Assembly (NCBI RefSeq): GCF_006970445.1
Contig: NZ_CP033877.1
Coordinates: 3,232,750-3,296,749, forward strand
From: Stenotrophomonas maltophilia
GTDB lineage: Bacteria > Pseudomonadota > Gammaproteobacteria > Xanthomonadales > Xanthomonadaceae
DNA: 64,000 nucleotides
Direction of reading: 5' to 3'
Positions 1 to 10,758 of the stretch are shown in pieces. The notes under the pieces were generated by a model, which made no database searches, was not told the origin of the DNA, and saw nothing but the letters and a program-made list of their open reading frames with translations. Position numbers and translations under genes: made by a program. Each line of letters starts with the position of its first letter. Within the stretch, counting starts at the first letter, position 1.

Positions 1-1967
<1,967 letters not shown>

Positions 1968-2567
1968 TCAGCGCGGTCGCGACAGTGGCAGCGCCAAGGC
2001 CAGCCAGACCACCCAGCAGGCGAACGCCAGCCGTTGTGCCAGCGGCGCCGGCAGGACGCCCTGCAGGGCAAACGCTGCCAGCGCGGCCAGCACGCCGCAG
2101 CCCAGGGCCAGTCCGCCCAGGCCGCGGCCATGCGCCTGGCGCAGCTGCGTCGTGCCCAGCAACAGGGTCCCGGCGACGAAACCCAGCACCCAGATCATCC
2201 AGGCACTGGCATGCAGCTGGCTGGCCGACCCATGCAGGTCGTCCACGTCCAGCGGCAGAAGCCCCATTGCAGCGAAGGCCAGGCCGGCCAGCAGCAGCAT
2301 CTGGCTGCCGACCCGCGGCGCCCAGCCGGCGGTGGTGGGCAGGCCGCGACGCAGGCGCTCAGCCACCACCACGGCCAGCACGCCAGGCAGCACGAAACCG
2401 AGCAGATTGAAGGCCAGCGCATGCGGCACACCACGTGCGCCCAGCAACGCAACCGGGTGGCGGGCCTGCGCATAGCCCTCCAGGCCGGCACCGAAGCCGG
2501 CCACGGCCAGGACGAACACGACTGCAGCGAACAGCCCCAAGCAACGATCAAGCCGGACTACGGACAT
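1968..2567 (-). CDS. DUF998 family integral membrane protein
   Basis: Protein of 199 residues with about six hydrophobic segments, pattern and length typical of the DUF998 family of inner-membrane proteins of unknown function. The ATG at 2565-2567 (MSVVRLDRCL) is preferred; the frame extends three codons further to a TTG with no better ribosome site. No catalytic motif is visible. It follows leuS in the same direction with a 105-bp gap, so it may have its own promoter. A second DUF998 protein is encoded at 24018-24635, so the genome carries at least two paralogues. Function unknown. Confidence 0.75.
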   Translation of the reverse strand: MSVVRLDRCLGLFAAVVFVLAVAGFGAGLEGYAQARHPVALLGARGVPHALAFNLLGFVLPGVLAVVVAERLRRGLPTTAGWAPRVGSQMLLLAGLAFAAMGLLPLDVDDLHGSASQLHASAWMIWVLGFVAGTLLLGTTQLRQAHGRGLGGLALGCGVLAALAAFALQGVLPAPLAQRLAFACWVVWLALALPLSRPR

Positions 2568-2722
2568 TGCGCGCAATCACCCGGAAAGGAATGGATCACC
2601 GCATTGTCGCGGCAGCGACGCGATGCGCCAAGCGCCGTGCATTTCTGATCAATTCGATATCCGCGCGGGTCTCCACCAACGAGGGTCGCGGCATGGCAGT
2701 TCCGCCATGCAGGGAGCTCCCC

Positions 2723-3031
2723 ATGATCCAACGCATCCTCGCCGCCGCGCTCAGCCTGGGCCTGGCCAGCGCTGCCCAGGCGGCCGAATTCAACTGCTTC
2801 GCCAGGGTCGGCCCGCCCTGTGCCGCCCAGGACAGCAGCACCCTGATGGGCCGCGTCAACGCCGGCGGCCTGCGGCAGGCCGAGGCCGAGTACTACCGGC
2901 GCACCTCGACCGCCAAGCCAGTCAGCGCTGGCGGAAGGGTGATCCACGAGCTGTACTGCATGCCGCGCGCACCAGCCGGGCATGGCGGGTCTGCAGGCCC
3001 GCCAACACCCTCTGGAGGGCGTACTCCGTGA
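2723..3031 (+). CDS. Small secreted Cys-containing protein, unknown
   Basis: A 102-residue product with a convincing signal peptide (MIQRILAAALSLGLASAAQA, cleavage after AQA) and an AGGGAG ribosome site seven bases upstream of the ATG. The mature part contains three Cys (NCFARVG, PPCAAQ, YCMPRAP) and no recognisable domain. The last 20 residues are Gly/Pro-rich and look like read-through of intergenic DNA, so the true family may be shorter or the 3' end may have drifted. I do not recognise a family. It is likely periplasmic if expressed. Confidence 0.5.
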   Translation: MIQRILAAALSLGLASAAQAAEFNCFARVGPPCAAQDSSTLMGRVNAGGLRQAEAEYYRRTSTAKPVSAGGRVIHELYCMPRAPAGHGGSAGPPTPSGGRTP

Positions 3032-3037
3032 TGGCAG

Positions 3038-3069
3038 GGTTGAGACCGACATCGATCGTCACCATAGAA
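3038..3069 (+). promoter_or_regulatory. Possible sigma70-type promoter for the thioredoxin gene
   Basis: TTGAGA at about 3038 and TAGAAT at 3064-3069 each match the consensus at five of six positions, but the spacer is about 19 bases, longer than ideal. A start near 3076 would leave a short leader before the ATG at 3102. Inference from motif matching only. Confidence 0.3.
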
Positions 3070-3101
3070 TCGGTCTCCAGATGCCAAGCGATGCCTCTCC
3101 C

Positions 3102-3959
3102 ATGACCGAGACGACTTACGTATTCGACGCCACCACTGCGACCTTCGAGGCCGAAGTCCTGCAGAAGTCGCTGCAGACGCCGGTGCTGGTCGACTTCTGG
3201 GCCACCTGGTGCGGGCCGTGCAAGACCCTGGGCCCGATGCTGGAAAAGCTGGCTGCCGAGTACAACGGCGCTTTCGAGCTGGCCAAGGTCGATGTCGACA
3301 AGGAACAGCAGATCGCTGCGGCCTTCCAGATCCGCTCGGTGCCGACCGTGTTCCTGGTCAAGGGCGGCCAGCTGGTGGACGGCTTCCCCGGCGCCATCCC
3401 GGAAGGCCAGCTGCGTGAGTTCCTGGCCCAGCACGGCATCGTGCCGGCCGATGTCGGCGACGCCGCGCCCGAAGATGACGCCCCGCTGGACCCGCAGGCG
3501 CAGGTCGACGTGCTGCGCGCTCAGATCGCCGCCGAGCCCGACAAGGACGAGCTGAAACTCGATCTGGCCCTGGCCCTGCTGCAGATCGGTGGCGTGGACG
3601 AAGCCGGCACCCTGATCGACGGCCTGCCGGCCAATCTGGCCACCGATGACCGCGCCGTGCGTGCCCGCGCCCGCCTGGCCTTCGCCGCCGCGCTGAAGGA
3701 TGCCCCGGCCGCCGAAGTACTGGAGGCACGCATCGCCGCCGATGGCAAGGATCTCAAGGCCCGCCATCTGCGCGGCGTGCAGCTGCTGCTCGGCGGCCAT
3801 GATGAGGCCGCGCTGGCCCAGTTCCTGGAAATGCTGCGGATCGACCGTGGATTCGAGGAAGGGCTGCCGCGCAAAGCCCTGATCGACGCCTTCAATGTGA
3901 TCTCCGACGAGGACCTGGTTGGCCAGTACCGCCGCAGGATGGCGTCGCTGCTGTTCTGA
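3102..3959 (+). CDS. cnoX: Thioredoxin-TPR protein, CnoX/YbbN family
   Basis: Cytoplasmic holdase/redox chaperone family that protects substrates and hands them to GroEL. The 285-residue product has an N-terminal thioredoxin fold with the active site WCGPC (Cys37 and Cys40) and a C-terminal half of helical repeats (TPR_19/TPR_20 type, about residues 130-285). E. coli CnoX has lost the redox CXXC, whereas this protein keeps it, as in the Caulobacter type, so thiol reductase activity is plausible. ATG 3102 (MTETTYVFD) is chosen because the thioredoxin domain starts there; ATG 3081 in frame is possible. A stem with CTGAACGG/CCGTTCAG lies over the stop codon. Confidence 0.88.
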   Translation: MTETTYVFDATTATFEAEVLQKSLQTPVLVDFWATWCGPCKTLGPMLEKLAAEYNGAFELAKVDVDKEQQIAAAFQIRSVPTVFLVKGGQLVDGFPGAIPEGQLREFLAQHGIVPADVGDAAPEDDAPLDPQAQVDVLRAQIAAEPDKDELKLDLALALLQIGGVDEAGTLIDGLPANLATDDRAVRARARLAFAAALKDAPAAEVLEARIAADGKDLKARHLRGVQLLLGGHDEAALAQFLEMLRIDRGFEEGLPRKALIDAFNVISDEDLVGQYRRRMASLLF

Positions 3960-3982
3960 ACGGGAGCCCGCTCCGTTCAGAA
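3954..3982 (+). terminator. Hairpin overlapping the thioredoxin stop codon
   Basis: TTCTGAACGG pairs with CCGTTCAGAA around a short GC loop. There is no T-run, so it would be a weak or Rho-assisted terminator or an mRNA 3'-end stabiliser. Confidence 0.4.
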
Positions 3983-4141
3983 TCCCTGCACTGAACGCGG
4001 GCAATAATGCGCGCGCTGGCGGCCATGCGGTCGCCACGATCCGTTCGGGGGGATGAGGTCGGGGCCATGGGGTCTTGCAGCTGCACCCCCGCATTGCCGG
4101 GATTGCAAACTGTGACCGTCGTCCGCTCTCTGTCGTTCGCC

Positions 4142-5767
4142 ATGCGTTTAACGGGCGCCCTGCTCTGCGCCCTCTTCGTGCTGCCCGCCATCGCCGGCGC
4201 CCAGGACTGGAACTACCGGGTCCGGCCCGGTGACACCCTGTGGGACCTTGGCGGGCTGTACCTGAAGCCTTCCGTGCGCTGGCAGCAGCTGCAGCAGCAC
4301 AACCGCATCGACAACCCCTACCAGTTGCCGCCGGGCCAGCTGCTGCGCTTCCCGATCAGCTGGCTGCGCACCGAACCGGCACCGGCACGGGTGCTTTCCG
4401 TGCGCGGCAAGGTCGAGCTGGCCGGTGCCGATGGCACCGCGACCCGCGCCCTCCAGGCCGGCGAGCAGCTGCATATCGGTGACACCGTGAAAACCGAGGG
4501 CGATTCCAGCATCACTCTGGAATTCGCCGATGCCTCGCGCCTGCAGCTGCGCGAGTATTCGCGCCTGCGCCTGGACCAGCTGAGCCGCTACGGCCACACC
4601 GGCATGGTCGACACCCGCCTGCGCCTGCAACAGGGGCGTGCCAGCAACCGGGTGACGCCGGCGCGCGGCCCTGCCTCGCGCTACATCATTGATGCACCCA
4701 CCGCCACCAGCAGCGTGCGCGGCACAGTGTTCCGGGTCAGCGCCGGAGATACCGGACACGTCGGTGCCACCGAGGTCCTGCAGGGCAAGGTGCAGGTCGG
4801 CAACCCCCATGGCCAGCGCCTGGTCCGGCCGGGCCAGGCCACCCGCAGCAGCAGTGCCGATGCGGCCCCCGCCGCGGTCTCCGCACTGCTGCCGGCGCCG
4901 GCACTGCGCAATGACGCGCTGCGACTGGCGCCGCTGCCGACCGTCCTGGCCTGGGAACCGGTCAATGGCGCCGACCACTACCGGGTGGAAGTGGTGCAGG
5001 CGGCAACACCGGAGATCCTGCTGTTCGCCGCCACCACCGCCGACACCCGGCTGGCGATCGGCGACCTGCCGCCCGGCCAGCTGCGCATCCTGTTGCGTGC
5101 GGTCGACGCCCAGGGCGTCGAAGGCCTGGATGCCAGCGCCGATTTCGAGCTCAGTGACCAGCCACCGCCGCCGCTGACCGTGTCGCCGCTGCATGGGCAG
5201 ACGATCAACGGCGACCGCCCGCGTTTCCGCTGGAGCCAGGCCCCCGGCGCGCGCAGCAGTGTGCTGCAGATCGCCGCCGAACCCAGCTTCCTGCAGCCAC
5301 TGCAGGAGCAGGCCACCCATGCGACCGATCTGCGCCTGGCGCAACCGCTGCCGCCCGGCCAGTACTACTGGCGCGTAGCCTCGCGCGATGGCGAAGGCCA
5401 CCAGGGCCGCTACGGCCAGGCGCTGCCGCTGCAGCTGAGCAACGAGCCGGTGGACCCGGCACTGCAACCGCCCGAGGCCGCGCATGGCGAGCTGACGCTG
5501 CGCTGGCAGGCCGGCAGCGAAGGCCAGCGCTACCGGGTGCAGGTGGATCGCCGCGGTGACTTCAAGGCACCGCTGGTTGACGAGACCGTGGCCGAGCCGC
5601 AGGTGAGCTTCAAGCGCCCGTGGAGCGGCACCCTGCACGTGCGCGTGCAGTACATCGATGATGACGGCCACGCCGGCGAGTTCTCCCCTGCCCAGCAGAT
5701 CCCCCTGCCGTGCCGCCTGTGCTACGGCGCTGGTGGCGGTGCCCTGCTGCTCTGGTTGTTGTTGTGA
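4142..5767 (+). CDS. Secreted LysM-FecR domain protein
   Basis: A 541-residue exported protein. Signal peptide at the N-terminus (MRLTGALLCALFVLPAIAGA), then a LysM peptidoglycan-binding domain (YRVRPGDTLWDLGGLYL), then a FecR-like domain (VLSVRGKVELAG..., about residues 80-240), then Ig-like/fibronectin-like repeats, and a hydrophobic C-terminal tail ending GGGALLLWLLL that could anchor it. FecR domains usually sense or transmit envelope signals. The stop codon overlaps the GTG start of a CHASE2 diguanylate cyclase (GTGA), so the two are translationally coupled and this is probably the periplasmic partner of that receptor. Start at ATG 4142 chosen for the signal peptide; a GTG at 4112 is in frame. 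Confidence 0.82.
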   Translation: MRLTGALLCALFVLPAIAGAQDWNYRVRPGDTLWDLGGLYLKPSVRWQQLQQHNRIDNPYQLPPGQLLRFPISWLRTEPAPARVLSVRGKVELAGADGTATRALQAGEQLHIGDTVKTEGDSSITLEFADASRLQLREYSRLRLDQLSRYGHTGMVDTRLRLQQGRASNRVTPARGPASRYIIDAPTATSSVRGTVFRVSAGDTGHVGATEVLQGKVQVGNPHGQRLVRPGQATRSSSADAAPAAVSALLPAPALRNDALRLAPLPTVLAWEPVNGADHYRVEVVQAATPEILLFAATTADTRLAIGDLPPGQLRILLRAVDAQGVEGLDASADFELSDQPPPPLTVSPLHGQTINGDRPRFRWSQAPGARSSVLQIAAEPSFLQPLQEQATHATDLRLAQPLPPGQYYWRVASRDGEGHQGRYGQALPLQLSNEPVDPALQPPEAAHGELTLRWQAGSEGQRYRVQVDRRGDFKAPLVDETVAEPQVSFKRPWSGTLHVRVQYIDDDGHAGEFSPAQQIPLPCRLCYGAGGGALLLWLLL

Positions 5768-7389
5768 GGCGCTCGCCGCTGCCATGGTCGAAGCGGATCG
5801 TGCTCGCCCTGCTGGCCGGCGTGCTGACCATCGTGGCCAGCCAGGGCCAATGGCTGTGGCGGCAGGACGAGGCGGCCTATGACGCGCTGGTCGGCAACTG
5901 GGATTACCGCCCTGACCCCAGCGTGCTGATCGTGGCCATCGATGAAGGCAGCCTGCAGCGCATCGGCCAGTGGCCCTGGCCGCGCTCGGTGCATGCACGC
6001 CTGCTGGACCGCCTGACCGATGCCGGCGCCGAACGCGTTGCCCTGGACCTGATGCTGTCCGAACCCGACCGTCGCGACAGCCGCCAGGATGATCAGCTGG
6101 CGGCCGCCATCCGACGCAATGGCCGGGTGGTGCTGCCGGTGCTGGCCGCACCTGCGGCCGGCGACCGCATGGCCGAGGAAATGCTGCCGATTCCGCAGAT
6201 CGCCGCCAGTGCCGCTGCGATCGGCCACACCGATGTCGAGGTGGATGGTGACGGCGTGGCCCGCGGCGTCTATCTGCACGCGGGTATCGGCCAGCCGCAC
6301 TGGCCGGCACTGGGCCTGGCACTGGCCAACCTGCCTGCGGGTGCGGTACGCGGCCTGCCCGATCCCGACCCGGAACTGGGCTCGCCCTACCAATGGCGCC
6401 GCGACGATTACGTTCGCGTGCGCTACGCCGGCCCACCCGAGCGGCTGCCGCAGGTCTCCTACGCAGACGTCCTCGATGGCCACGTGGACATGGCGATGCT
6501 GCATGGCCGCCGCATCGTGGTCGGCATGACCGCCAGCGGCATCGCGCCTCGCCTGCTGACCCCGACCACCCGCGAGTTCTGGATGAGCGGCAGCGAGTAC
6601 CAGGCCAACATCACTTCGATGCTGCTGCAGCACAAGCAGATCGATATGCTGCCGCGTGCCTGGCAGCACGCCATCAGCGGCGTGCTGGTGGCGCTGTGCG
6701 TGATCCTGCTCGGCCTGCGCCTGCCCTGGCTCGCCGCGCTGTGTTCGTTGCCGATGCCTCCCCTGCTGAGCTGGCTGCTGCTGCGCACGGCGGATCTGTG
6801 GTGGGCGCCGGCCAGCGCGATGCTGGGTGTGGCGCTGGCACTGCTGGTCTGGGCGGTGTGGCGGGTCTCCGCCTGGCACCGCCAGGCCAATCGCGATGCC
6901 CTCACCGGCCTTGGCAACCGCCTGCGTTTCGAGCAGTCGCTGCAGCAGGAATGCGATGCGGCGCGGCGCAGCGGCAAGCCATTGAGCCTGGCACTGATCG
7001 ACGTCGATCATTTCAAGCGCCACAACGACCGCCACGGCCACCAGGTCGGCGACCGCGTGCTGCGTGATGTCGCCCGCCTGATCGGCGCCCATGCGCGCCG
7101 CCCGCGCGACATGGCGGCACGCTACGGTGGCGACGAATTCGCACTGGTGCTGCCGGATACGCCGGCCGAAGGCGCGCGCCAGGTGATCGAGGATCTGATT
7201 GCGTGCGTGCGTGCGTTGCCGGCGCCGGGTGATGGCGGCGACGATACCGTCACGCTCACCATCGGTGTTTTCACCCGTGTTCCCGACGGCGAACTGCAGC
7301 CGCACCATTTCGTGGAAGGCGCCGACACCGCCCTGTACCAGGCCAAGGCCAACGGCCGCGACGGTTACATGATCGACGGCGGGACGTGA
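5764..7389 (+). CDS. CHASE2-GGDEF diguanylate cyclase
   Basis: Membrane receptor that makes cyclic di-GMP from two GTP. The 541-residue protein begins with a TM helix (IVLALLAGVLTIVAS), followed by a periplasmic CHASE2 sensor (about residues 40-290), three closely spaced TM helices, and a cytoplasmic GGDEF domain. The active site GGDEF is at residues 455-459, preceded by exactly five residues by an RPRD inhibitory site (446-449), so the enzyme should be active and product-inhibited. The GTG start overlaps the stop of the LysM-FecR gene. The pairing suggests that the cyclase reads the envelope state through its FecR-type partner. No EAL domain is present. Confidence 0.9.
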   Translation: MRRSPLPWSKRIVLALLAGVLTIVASQGQWLWRQDEAAYDALVGNWDYRPDPSVLIVAIDEGSLQRIGQWPWPRSVHARLLDRLTDAGAERVALDLMLSEPDRRDSRQDDQLAAAIRRNGRVVLPVLAAPAAGDRMAEEMLPIPQIAASAAAIGHTDVEVDGDGVARGVYLHAGIGQPHWPALGLALANLPAGAVRGLPDPDPELGSPYQWRRDDYVRVRYAGPPERLPQVSYADVLDGHVDMAMLHGRRIVVGMTASGIAPRLLTPTTREFWMSGSEYQANITSMLLQHKQIDMLPRAWQHAISGVLVALCVILLGLRLPWLAALCSLPMPPLLSWLLLRTADLWWAPASAMLGVALALLVWAVWRVSAWHRQANRDALTGLGNRLRFEQSLQQECDAARRSGKPLSLALIDVDHFKRHNDRHGHQVGDRVLRDVARLIGAHARRPRDMAARYGGDEFALVLPDTPAEGARQVIEDLIACVRALPAPGDGGDDTVTLTIGVFTRVPDGELQPHHFVEGADTALYQAKANGRDGYMIDGGT

Positions 7390-7458
7390 CCCACCCGGGG
7401 TGCAACATACGCATGCGAATGGTTAGACTGGATCCCTCGCCTCGCACCCCGGACCCGC

Positions 7459-7911
7459 ATGAACGCCCGCCTGTTCCGCTTCGGCATCAACCTCTGGCCG
7501 CCGTTCCTGTTCACCGGCATCCACGTCACCCGGATCACACCCGATTACCGGCAGATCGACGTGGCGCTGCGGCTGCGGCCGTGGAACCGCAATTACGTGG
7601 GCACGCATTTCGGCGGCAGCCTGTTCGCGATGACCGATCCGTTCTGGATGCTGGGCCTGCTGCACATCCTTGGCCGTGACTACTACGTGTGGGACCGGGC
7701 CGGCGCGATCGATTTCCTCAAGCCGGGCCGGGGCACGGTGCGCACTTCGTTCCGCATCGACGATGCACTGCTGGCTGAACTGCGTGCCGAAGCAGCTGGC
7801 GGCGAGAAGGTGCTGCGCTGGTTCAGCAACGATGTCGTCGACGAAAGCGGCGAAGTGGTCGCCCAGGTACGCAAGCAGGTCTACCTGCGGTTGAAGCCAC
7901 ACGCGCGCTGA
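7459..7911 (+). CDS. DUF4442 hotdog-fold thioesterase-like protein
   Basis: A 150-residue protein with the DUF4442/PaaI-like hotdog pattern, including the central helix segment NYVGTHFGGSLFAMTDPF and the following WDRAGAIDFLKPGRG. Relatives are acyl-CoA thioesterases or esterase-like proteins of unknown substrate. ATG start at 7459; a TAGACT -10-like hexamer lies about 35 bases upstream. Probably monocistronic. Activity is inferred from fold only. Confidence 0.72.
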   Translation: MNARLFRFGINLWPPFLFTGIHVTRITPDYRQIDVALRLRPWNRNYVGTHFGGSLFAMTDPFWMLGLLHILGRDYYVWDRAGAIDFLKPGRGTVRTSFRIDDALLAELRAEAAGGEKVLRWFSNDVVDESGEVVAQVRKQVYLRLKPHAR

Positions 7912-7956
7912 TCCAGCGCGGGCGCTATCCTCTGCCTCCCTGCCATGGAGGCTCCG

Positions 7957-8673
7957 ATGCGCCCGTATGCTCTCGCCACACTGCTGACCACCCTGCCCTT
8001 CGCCGCCCACGCCGTCGACCTGCCACCGGTGCAGTATCCGACGCTGCCGGCACAGGCGGCCAATGCCGCCGGTTTCGTACCCCAGGGCTGGACACTTGAA
8101 TCGAGCGCCGAAGGCGATCTCGACCAGGATGGCCGCGCTGATCTGCTCCTGGTGCTGCGCCAGCAGGACCCGCGCAACGTCATCGAGCACGATGGCTTCG
8201 GACCCTCGCCGTACGACAGCAACCCGCGCATTCTCGCCGTGGCATGGTCGCGCCCGTCCGGCTATGTGCTGGCGGTGCAGGACCATCAGCTGATACCGCG
8301 CCCGGACAATCCGGTGATGAGCGACCCGCTCGAAGACGGCGGCGTCAGCATCCAGCGCGGCACGCTGAAGGTCGCACTGTTTTCATTCGCCAGCGCGGGC
8401 AGCTGGTCAATGGGCACGACCGCCTTCACCTTCCGCTGGCAGGACAATGCCTTTGCGTTGATCGGCTACGACCAGAACTCGGTGATGCGCAATTCCGGGA
8501 GGACCGAATCGGTGAGCGTGAATTTCTCCACCCGCAAGGTCAAGCGGAGCGAGGGCAGCATCGAGAACGACAAGGACAGCGTGCGCTGGCAGCCACTGCG
8601 CAGCAGCCGTCGCTGGACGCTGCAGACCGTCGGTGATGGCTGGGCATTCGATCCGCTGGCGGGCAGCGACTGA
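7957..8673 (+). CDS. Secreted hypothetical protein with FG-GAP-like segment
   Basis: A 238-residue exported protein with signal peptide (MRPYALATLLTTLPFAAHA). The segment EGDLDQDGRADLLLVLRQ resembles the Asp/Gly-rich calcium-binding loop of VCBS/FG-GAP repeats and occurs once. The remainder is beta-rich and unclassified. ATG 7957 is preferred over ATG 7945 because GGAGG lies six bases before it. Similar lone proteins are common in Xanthomonadaceae as hypotheticals. It converges with the gene at 8682. Confidence 0.62.
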   Translation: MRPYALATLLTTLPFAAHAVDLPPVQYPTLPAQAANAAGFVPQGWTLESSAEGDLDQDGRADLLLVLRQQDPRNVIEHDGFGPSPYDSNPRILAVAWSRPSGYVLAVQDHQLIPRPDNPVMSDPLEDGGVSIQRGTLKVALFSFASAGSWSMGTTAFTFRWQDNAFALIGYDQNSVMRNSGRTESVSVNFSTRKVKRSEGSIENDKDSVRWQPLRSSRRWTLQTVGDGWAFDPLAGSD

Positions 8674-8681
8674 GACGCTGC

Positions 8682-9998
8682 TCAGTCGCGCGCAGCGGCC
8701 GCCGGGGCGTCTTCCATCACCAGCGGCACCGACAGCCATGGGCTCTCGTCGCTGCTGCGCGACGGTGAACGCCGCGGCACCTGCAGACGGCGGCCATCGG
8801 CCGACAACTGCGGTGCCCGCACCGGCGAGCGGAACTGGACAGGCAAGCGCTGCAGCGCATCCACCGGGTCCCCGGCCTGCTGCCGCAGCCAGCGCTGCGC
8901 GCCGATCAGCCGTACCATCGCGGCGGCATCCTGGGTTCGAGACGAATAGGCGGGATAGACCGGGTGAGCGATATCGGTCAGCACGCACCCCATGATGTTC
9001 GACAGGCAGCCGAAGTCATGCTGCGGCGGTGCCGGCACCGGCAGCGGGCGATCCGCCTCGAGCGCGGCCATCGCCGCCGGGCCACAGGCCCAGCCCAGGT
9101 TGCCCGCCGCGCGGGCCAGGGTGCTGCTGCGATCGAGTACCAGCACCCCGCCGAACTCCTGCGCCGAGGTTTCGATCGCGGCCCGGCTCATCGCGTACTC
9201 GCCCTGCATCGCACGGCACAGGCTCTGTTCGGCGGCCAGCATCGGCTGCATCGCCTGCTCGCATTCCGCGGGCAGCGGACGGTCGGCTGGCAGTTCGACC
9301 AGCATGTCGGCCAGCAGCTGGGCATTGGCCTGCACCAGGCTGGCACCGATGATGCTCTCCACCAGGTAGCTGCCGCCCGTCACCAGCCGGCGGCCCAGCT
9401 GCAGCCCCCGGCAACTGCCACGCAGTGCACCGTCGATATCGCCCTGTACATAGGCCAGCGCACGTGCACTGGTGGCATCGATCACCAGACCGTAGGTCGG
9501 CAGCGGCACCAGGATGCCCTCCCCTTTCGGCCGGAACGGCGACTCGAAGTGATCCGCATCGGCCAGCTGGTCCAGGCGCGCATGCAGCTGCTGGTGGCCG
9601 GCGTGGGCATCGACGAAGCGCTGCGGATCGGCGCGCACCTGGCCCAGGCAGTCGCTGGCGGTCGGTCCGCAGCTGGCCGCTGGCCGTGATCGCAGCTCGT
9701 CGTGGTCCTCCGCCAGCTGCGGTCCGGCGCCGCCATTGCCGCGCGGATCCGCCTCCCAACGCTGCACATCACGGGCCAATGCCTGTTCGCGCTCGCCCGC
9801 GTCGAGATCGTCGAACGCGAGTGTCCACAGCAGCGCGAAGCCGTTGTGGCCGTGGACAGGCAGGTGGGCCTGCAAGCGCTGCTGGGCCTGCTGCCGCGAT
9901 TCCGGCACCGGCCACATCCGCGAGGCGCACCACACCACGATGGCCAGCACCAGCAGGCCTGTCAGGGTCCAGCCCAGTCCACGCAGAATCTTCAACAC
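8682..9998 (-). CDS. Membrane-anchored hypothetical protein
   Basis: A 438-residue protein read from a GTG at 9998 with an AAGGGAA ribosome site. One N-terminal TM helix (GWTLTGLLVLAIVVWCASRMW) is followed by a long soluble, Ala/Leu/Gln-rich, mostly helical part with several Cys (SCGPTASDCLG, SCRGL, GCLSNIMGCV), so it is probably periplasmic and inner-membrane tethered. No family function is recognised. It lies divergent to the DUF502 gene, 76 bp away. Confidence 0.6.
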   Translation of the reverse strand: MLKILRGLGWTLTGLLVLAIVVWCASRMWPVPESRQQAQQRLQAHLPVHGHNGFALLWTLAFDDLDAGEREQALARDVQRWEADPRGNGGAGPQLAEDHDELRSRPAASCGPTASDCLGQVRADPQRFVDAHAGHQQLHARLDQLADADHFESPFRPKGEGILVPLPTYGLVIDATSARALAYVQGDIDGALRGSCRGLQLGRRLVTGGSYLVESIIGASLVQANAQLLADMLVELPADRPLPAECEQAMQPMLAAEQSLCRAMQGEYAMSRAAIETSAQEFGGVLVLDRSSTLARAAGNLGWACGPAAMAALEADRPLPVPAPPQHDFGCLSNIMGCVLTDIAHPVYPAYSSRTQDAAAMVRLIGAQRWLRQQAGDPVDALQRLPVQFRSPVRAPQLSADGRRLQVPRRSPSRSSDESPWLSVPLVMEDAPAAAARD

Positions 9999-10062
9999 AG
10001 CTTCCCTTCCATGTGTCGTTGCCGCAGTCGATTCCCCAGCGTAATCGACCGGCCGTGACCGC

Positions 10063-10075
10063 TACAATGCGCACA
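10063..10075 (+). promoter_or_regulatory. -10 element immediately before DUF502 start (possible leaderless mRNA)
   Basis: TACAAT at 10063-10068 ends only six bases before the ATG at 10075. Transcription starting seven bases downstream would begin at the A of the start codon, and no Shine-Dalgarno sequence exists. This arrangement suggests a leaderless transcript. No clear -35 is visible. Confidence 0.4.
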
Positions 10076-10758
10076 TGTCGCTCGAAGCCCCCGCCCTGGT
10101 CCCCCGCCCCTCCCTGCAGCGCCTGTTCCTGACCGGCCTGCTGACCCTGCTGCCGATCTGGCTGACCTGGGTCGTGGTCAAGTTCGTGTTCGTGCTGCTG
10201 TCGGGCATTTCCAGCCCGTTGGTGGTGCCGCTTTCCGAGCAGATCGCGACAAGCTTCCCGCATTACCTCGGCTGGGTCCGTGCCGAGTGGATCCAGGACA
10301 CCATCGCCCTGCTGGCCACCCTGCTGGTGATCCTGGCGGTGGGCGTGGCCAGCCGCCGCGTGCTCGGCCAGCGCCTGCTGCGCTGGGTGGGCGCGGTCAT
10401 CAAGCGCATTCCGCTGGCCAGCATCATCTATGACAGCGCCAAGAAACTGCTGGACATGCTGCAGACCGAACCGGGCAGCACCCAGCGCGTGGTGCTGATC
10501 GACTTCCCGCACCGCGACATGAAATCGGTCGGGCTGGTCACCCGCGTGATCAAGGAACACGGCACCGACCGTGAACTGGCCGCGGTGTACGTGCCAACCA
10601 CGCCGAATCCGACTTCCGGCTACCTGGAAATCGTGCCGGTGGAGCTGCTGACCCCGACCGACTGGACCGTCGACCAGGCCATGAGCTTCATCATTTCCGG
10701 CGGCGCGGTGGCACCGTCCAGCGTGCCGTTCACGCGCGCCGGCGAACGCAGCGAATGA
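10075..10758 (+). CDS. DUF502 family membrane protein
   Basis: A 227-residue inner-membrane protein with two TM regions (about residues 15-45 and 75-100) and the conserved soluble part PLASIIYDSAKKLLDML...VVLIDFPHRD...GLVTRV...VYVPTTPNPTSGYLEIVP that defines DUF502. Biochemical function is not known for the family; plant relatives (COV/LCV) affect vascular pattern. The stop codon overlaps the ATG of the YhhQ transporter (ATGA), so they are co-translated. Confidence 0.85.
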   Translation: MSLEAPALVPRPSLQRLFLTGLLTLLPIWLTWVVVKFVFVLLSGISSPLVVPLSEQIATSFPHYLGWVRAEWIQDTIALLATLLVILAVGVASRRVLGQRLLRWVGAVIKRIPLASIIYDSAKKLLDMLQTEPGSTQRVVLIDFPHRDMKSVGLVTRVIKEHGTDRELAAVYVPTTPNPTSGYLEIVPVELLTPTDWTVDQAMSFIISGGAVAPSSVPFTRAGERSE

